The translations under genes and the position numbers were made by a program. A stretch of DNA of 6,682 nucleotides, from contig JAAYHG010000214.1 in NCBI GenBank assembly GCA_012735455.1, positions 1 through 6,682 on the forward strand. Reading direction: 5' to 3'. The notes below the pieces were generated by a model. That model ran no database searches. It saw nothing but the letters and a program-made list of their open reading frames with translations, and was not told the origin of the DNA. Source of the stretch: Bacillota bacterium (GTDB taxonomy: Bacteria > Bacillota > DTU030 > DUMP01). Below, piece by piece: positions 4,855-6,682 of the stretch; position 1 is the first letter of the stretch, and each line of letters begins with the position of its first letter.

Positions 4855-6678
4855 ATGTGCGGTATTGTTAGCTATATCGGTCACCGCAAAGCTGTTCCCG
4901 TGCTCATTGAGGGCCTGGAAAAACTGGAGTACCGTGGCTATGACTCGGCTGGTATAGCCACTGTGCTGGACGGTCGGATCTGGTGCGAGAAGGCTGTTGG
5001 CCGCATCAGCGTTGTGGCCGGTCGCGTGGAAGGAAAAAACATTCCCTCTGCCGTAGGCATTGGGCATATCCGCTGGGCTACCCACGGACGCCCATCCGAC
5101 ATCAACTCCCATCCCCATACCGACTGCAGCGGCCGCTTTGCTGTTGCCCATAACGGGATTATCGAGAACTTTGCCGAGCTCAAGGCTGAGTTGCAAGAAA
5201 AAGGCCATGAGTTCAAGTCCCAAACTGATACCGAAGTCCTGCCGCATCTCTTGGAGGAGCTCTATCAGGGGGACCTTGTGGGCGCGGTACGGCAGGCGGT
5301 TGCCCGGCTGGAGGGCTCCTATGCTTTGGCTATCCTCAGCTCGGAAGAACCGGATAAAATAGTAGCTGTGCGCAAAGACAGCCCGCTGGTGGTAGGCCTG
5401 GGCCAGGGTGAGAACTTTCTTGCCTCAGATGTTACCGCCATCCTGGAGTACACCCGTGATGTCTACATCCTTGAAAACGGTGACATGGCTGTAATCACCG
5501 CCGATGGCGTCCAGCTTACCGATAGAGAGGGCCTGCCCATACAGCGCGAGATCTTCCATGTTGAGTGGGATCCTGTTCGGGCGGAAAAGGGCGGCTACGA
5601 TCACTTCATGCTGAAGGAAATTCACGAGCAGCCCCGCGCTTTGTGCGATACCATGGCAGGTCGTCTCAAAACCGACCACGTAGAGCTGGCCGAGGTAAGC
5701 ATTAGCCCCGAGACCATCAAGGCCCTACCCAAGATCTTCATCGTGGCCTGCGGTACTTCTTACCACGCGGGTATGGTTGGCAAGTATGTTATCGAAAAGC
5801 TGGCGCGCATCCCGGTAGAGGTGGATTTTGCCTCTGAGTTCCGTTACCGCGACCCCATGCTAAAACCTGAGGACCTGGTTATTGTCATTAGCCAGTCCGG
5901 CGAGACCGCCGATACCATGGCAGCTTTGCGCGAGGCCAAACGGGTTGGCAGCCGCATCCTGGCCATCACCAACGTAGTTGGGAGTTCTGTAGCCCGTGAG
6001 GCCGACGATATTATTTATACCTGGGCTGGCCCCGAGATCTCTGTGGCTTCCACCAAGGCCTATACCACTCAGGTACTCTCCCTGGTGATGCTGGCTTTGT
6101 ACTTTGGCCAGGTGCGCGGGACTATCAACCATGAAGAAGCAGAGGAGCTCTTCACTGCTCTACGCCTTCTGCCGGAGCAGGTGGAAACCATTCTGGAACA
6201 AGCTACGGCCATCAAGACCATAGCCGATAAAATTGCCCAAAACGAACACGTCTTTTTCATCGGACGAAGCATTGACCACGGCGCTGCTTTAGAAGGTGCC
6301 CTCAAGCTCAAGGAGATTTCCTACCTGCATGCCGAGGCCTATGCCGCCGGCGAGCTCAAACACGGACCACTTGCCCTCATTACCAACGGGGTCCCCGTCA
6401 TCGCCTTGGCCACCCAAGACGATGTCTACGATAAGATGCTCAGCAATATCCAAGAGGTTAAGGCCCGTGAAGGCTACGTCATCGCCGTGGCCAACGAAGG
6501 CAACGAAGACGTCGCCAACTTTGCCGATGAAGTTTTCTACATTCCGCGCACTGTAAAGGCTGCTTCCGCGATCCTTACCGTAATTCCCCTCCAGTTTCTG
6601 GCCTACTACGTCTCCCTCGCCCGCGGCTGCGACGTGGATAAACCCAGAAACCTGGCCAAGAGCGTCACAGTAGAGTAA
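4855..6678 (+). CDS. glmS: Glutamine--fructose-6-phosphate aminotransferase (isomerizing) GlmS
   Basis: It makes glucosamine-6-phosphate and glutamate from fructose-6-phosphate and glutamine, the committed cytoplasmic step of amino-sugar and peptidoglycan synthesis. The product is 607 residues, normal for bacterial GlmS. The N-terminal glutaminase (class II amidotransferase) domain begins Met-Cys-Gly-Ile; Cys2 becomes the N-terminal nucleophile after Met removal, which requires the start at ATG 4855. It also has HIRWATHG (71-78), the oxyanion residues N100-G101 and Asp125 in TDTE. Two SIS sugar-isomerase domains follow: CGTSYHAG (299-306), SQSGETADT (347-355) and STKAYTTQ (399-406) in the first; GRSIDHGAALEGALKLKE (470-487) with catalytic Glu487, and His503 in KHGP, in the second. 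The C-terminal DKPRNLAKSVTVE tail holds the Lys602 that binds sugar in homologues. The gene is complete, 462 bp after glmM. Its message carries the ribozyme, so product feedback is expected; it feeds GlmM directly. Confidence 0.99.
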   Translation: MCGIVSYIGHRKAVPVLIEGLEKLEYRGYDSAGIATVLDGRIWCEKAVGRISVVAGRVEGKNIPSAVGIGHIRWATHGRPSDINSHPHTDCSGRFAVAHNGIIENFAELKAELQEKGHEFKSQTDTEVLPHLLEELYQGDLVGAVRQAVARLEGSYALAILSSEEPDKIVAVRKDSPLVVGLGQGENFLASDVTAILEYTRDVYILENGDMAVITADGVQLTDREGLPIQREIFHVEWDPVRAEKGGYDHFMLKEIHEQPRALCDTMAGRLKTDHVELAEVSISPETIKALPKIFIVACGTSYHAGMVGKYVIEKLARIPVEVDFASEFRYRDPMLKPEDLVIVISQSGETADTMAALREAKRVGSRILAITNVVGSSVAREADDIIYTWAGPEISVASTKAYTTQVLSLVMLALYFGQVRGTINHEEAEELFTALRLLPEQVETILEQATAIKTIADKIAQNEHVFFIGRSIDHGAALEGALKLKEISYLHAEAYAAGELKHGPLALITNGVPVIALATQDDVYDKMLSNIQEVKAREGYVIAVANEGNEDVANFADEVFYIPRTVKAASAILTVIPLQFLAYYVSLARGCDVDKPRNLAKSVTVE

Positions 6679-6682
6679 ACCC

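Noticed and set aside
4702..5247. Minus-strand open frame of 181 codons overlapping the start of glmS
   Set aside because: It is mostly the antisense of a strongly conserved glmS coding region and of the inverted repeat, with no family motifs.
1..6682. CRISPR array, transposase, tRNA, rRNA, phage or defence genes
   Set aside because: No spaced direct repeats, no such protein motifs and no tRNA or rRNA sequence were seen; the protein genes are all well-known housekeeping or transport families.

Overview
The window is a piece of a bacterial chromosome with all genes on the + strand. It almost certainly comes from a Firmicute (Bacillota), probably Clostridia. The evidence is the gene order cdaA-cdaR-glmM-glmS, strong AGGAGG-type ribosome binding sites, GTG and TTG starts, and a glmS self-cleaving ribozyme ahead of glmS, an RNA class typical of Gram-positive bacteria. 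The fairly GC-rich codon use points to a Moorella/Desulfotomaculum-like lineage rather than a low-GC Bacillus or Clostridium, but the genus cannot be fixed from this window.

Layout. Positions 1-18 are probably the last codons of an upstream gene. Positions 33-830 encode the ATPase of a nitrate/sulfonate/taurine-type ABC importer, the likely end of a separate transport operon. A 132-bp gap without a gene follows. From 963 comes the cda-glm cluster: cdaA (membrane diadenylate cyclase, makes c-di-AMP), cdaR (membrane-anchored YbbR-repeat protein, overlapping cdaA by 8 bp) and glmM (phosphoglucosamine mutase, true start GTG 3058). A 462-bp stretch without a credible protein gene lies between glmM and glmS. 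It holds a complete glmS ribozyme (cleavage between 4488 and 4489), then a long imperfect inverted repeat (4684-4818) whose tip is complementary to the glmS Shine-Dalgarno sequence. glmS (4855-6678) closes the window and is complete.

How the genes work together. GlmS makes glucosamine-6-phosphate from fructose-6-phosphate and glutamine, and GlmM converts it to glucosamine-1-phosphate on the way to UDP-GlcNAc and peptidoglycan. CdaA makes c-di-AMP, which controls potassium and osmolyte balance. In studied Firmicutes CdaR and GlmM bind CdaA and tune it, so the cluster ties wall-precursor supply to turgor signalling. The ribozyme adds feedback: glucosamine-6-phosphate triggers cleavage of the glmS message.

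The genes belong to well-known families and I see no new protein system. The least ordinary part is the 190-nt leader between the ribozyme and glmS. On paper it can fold into two mutually exclusive forms, one of which buries the glmS ribosome binding site in a 14-bp helix. That would be a second, translational control layer downstream of the ribozyme. It was worked out by hand and needs folding and comparative tests.
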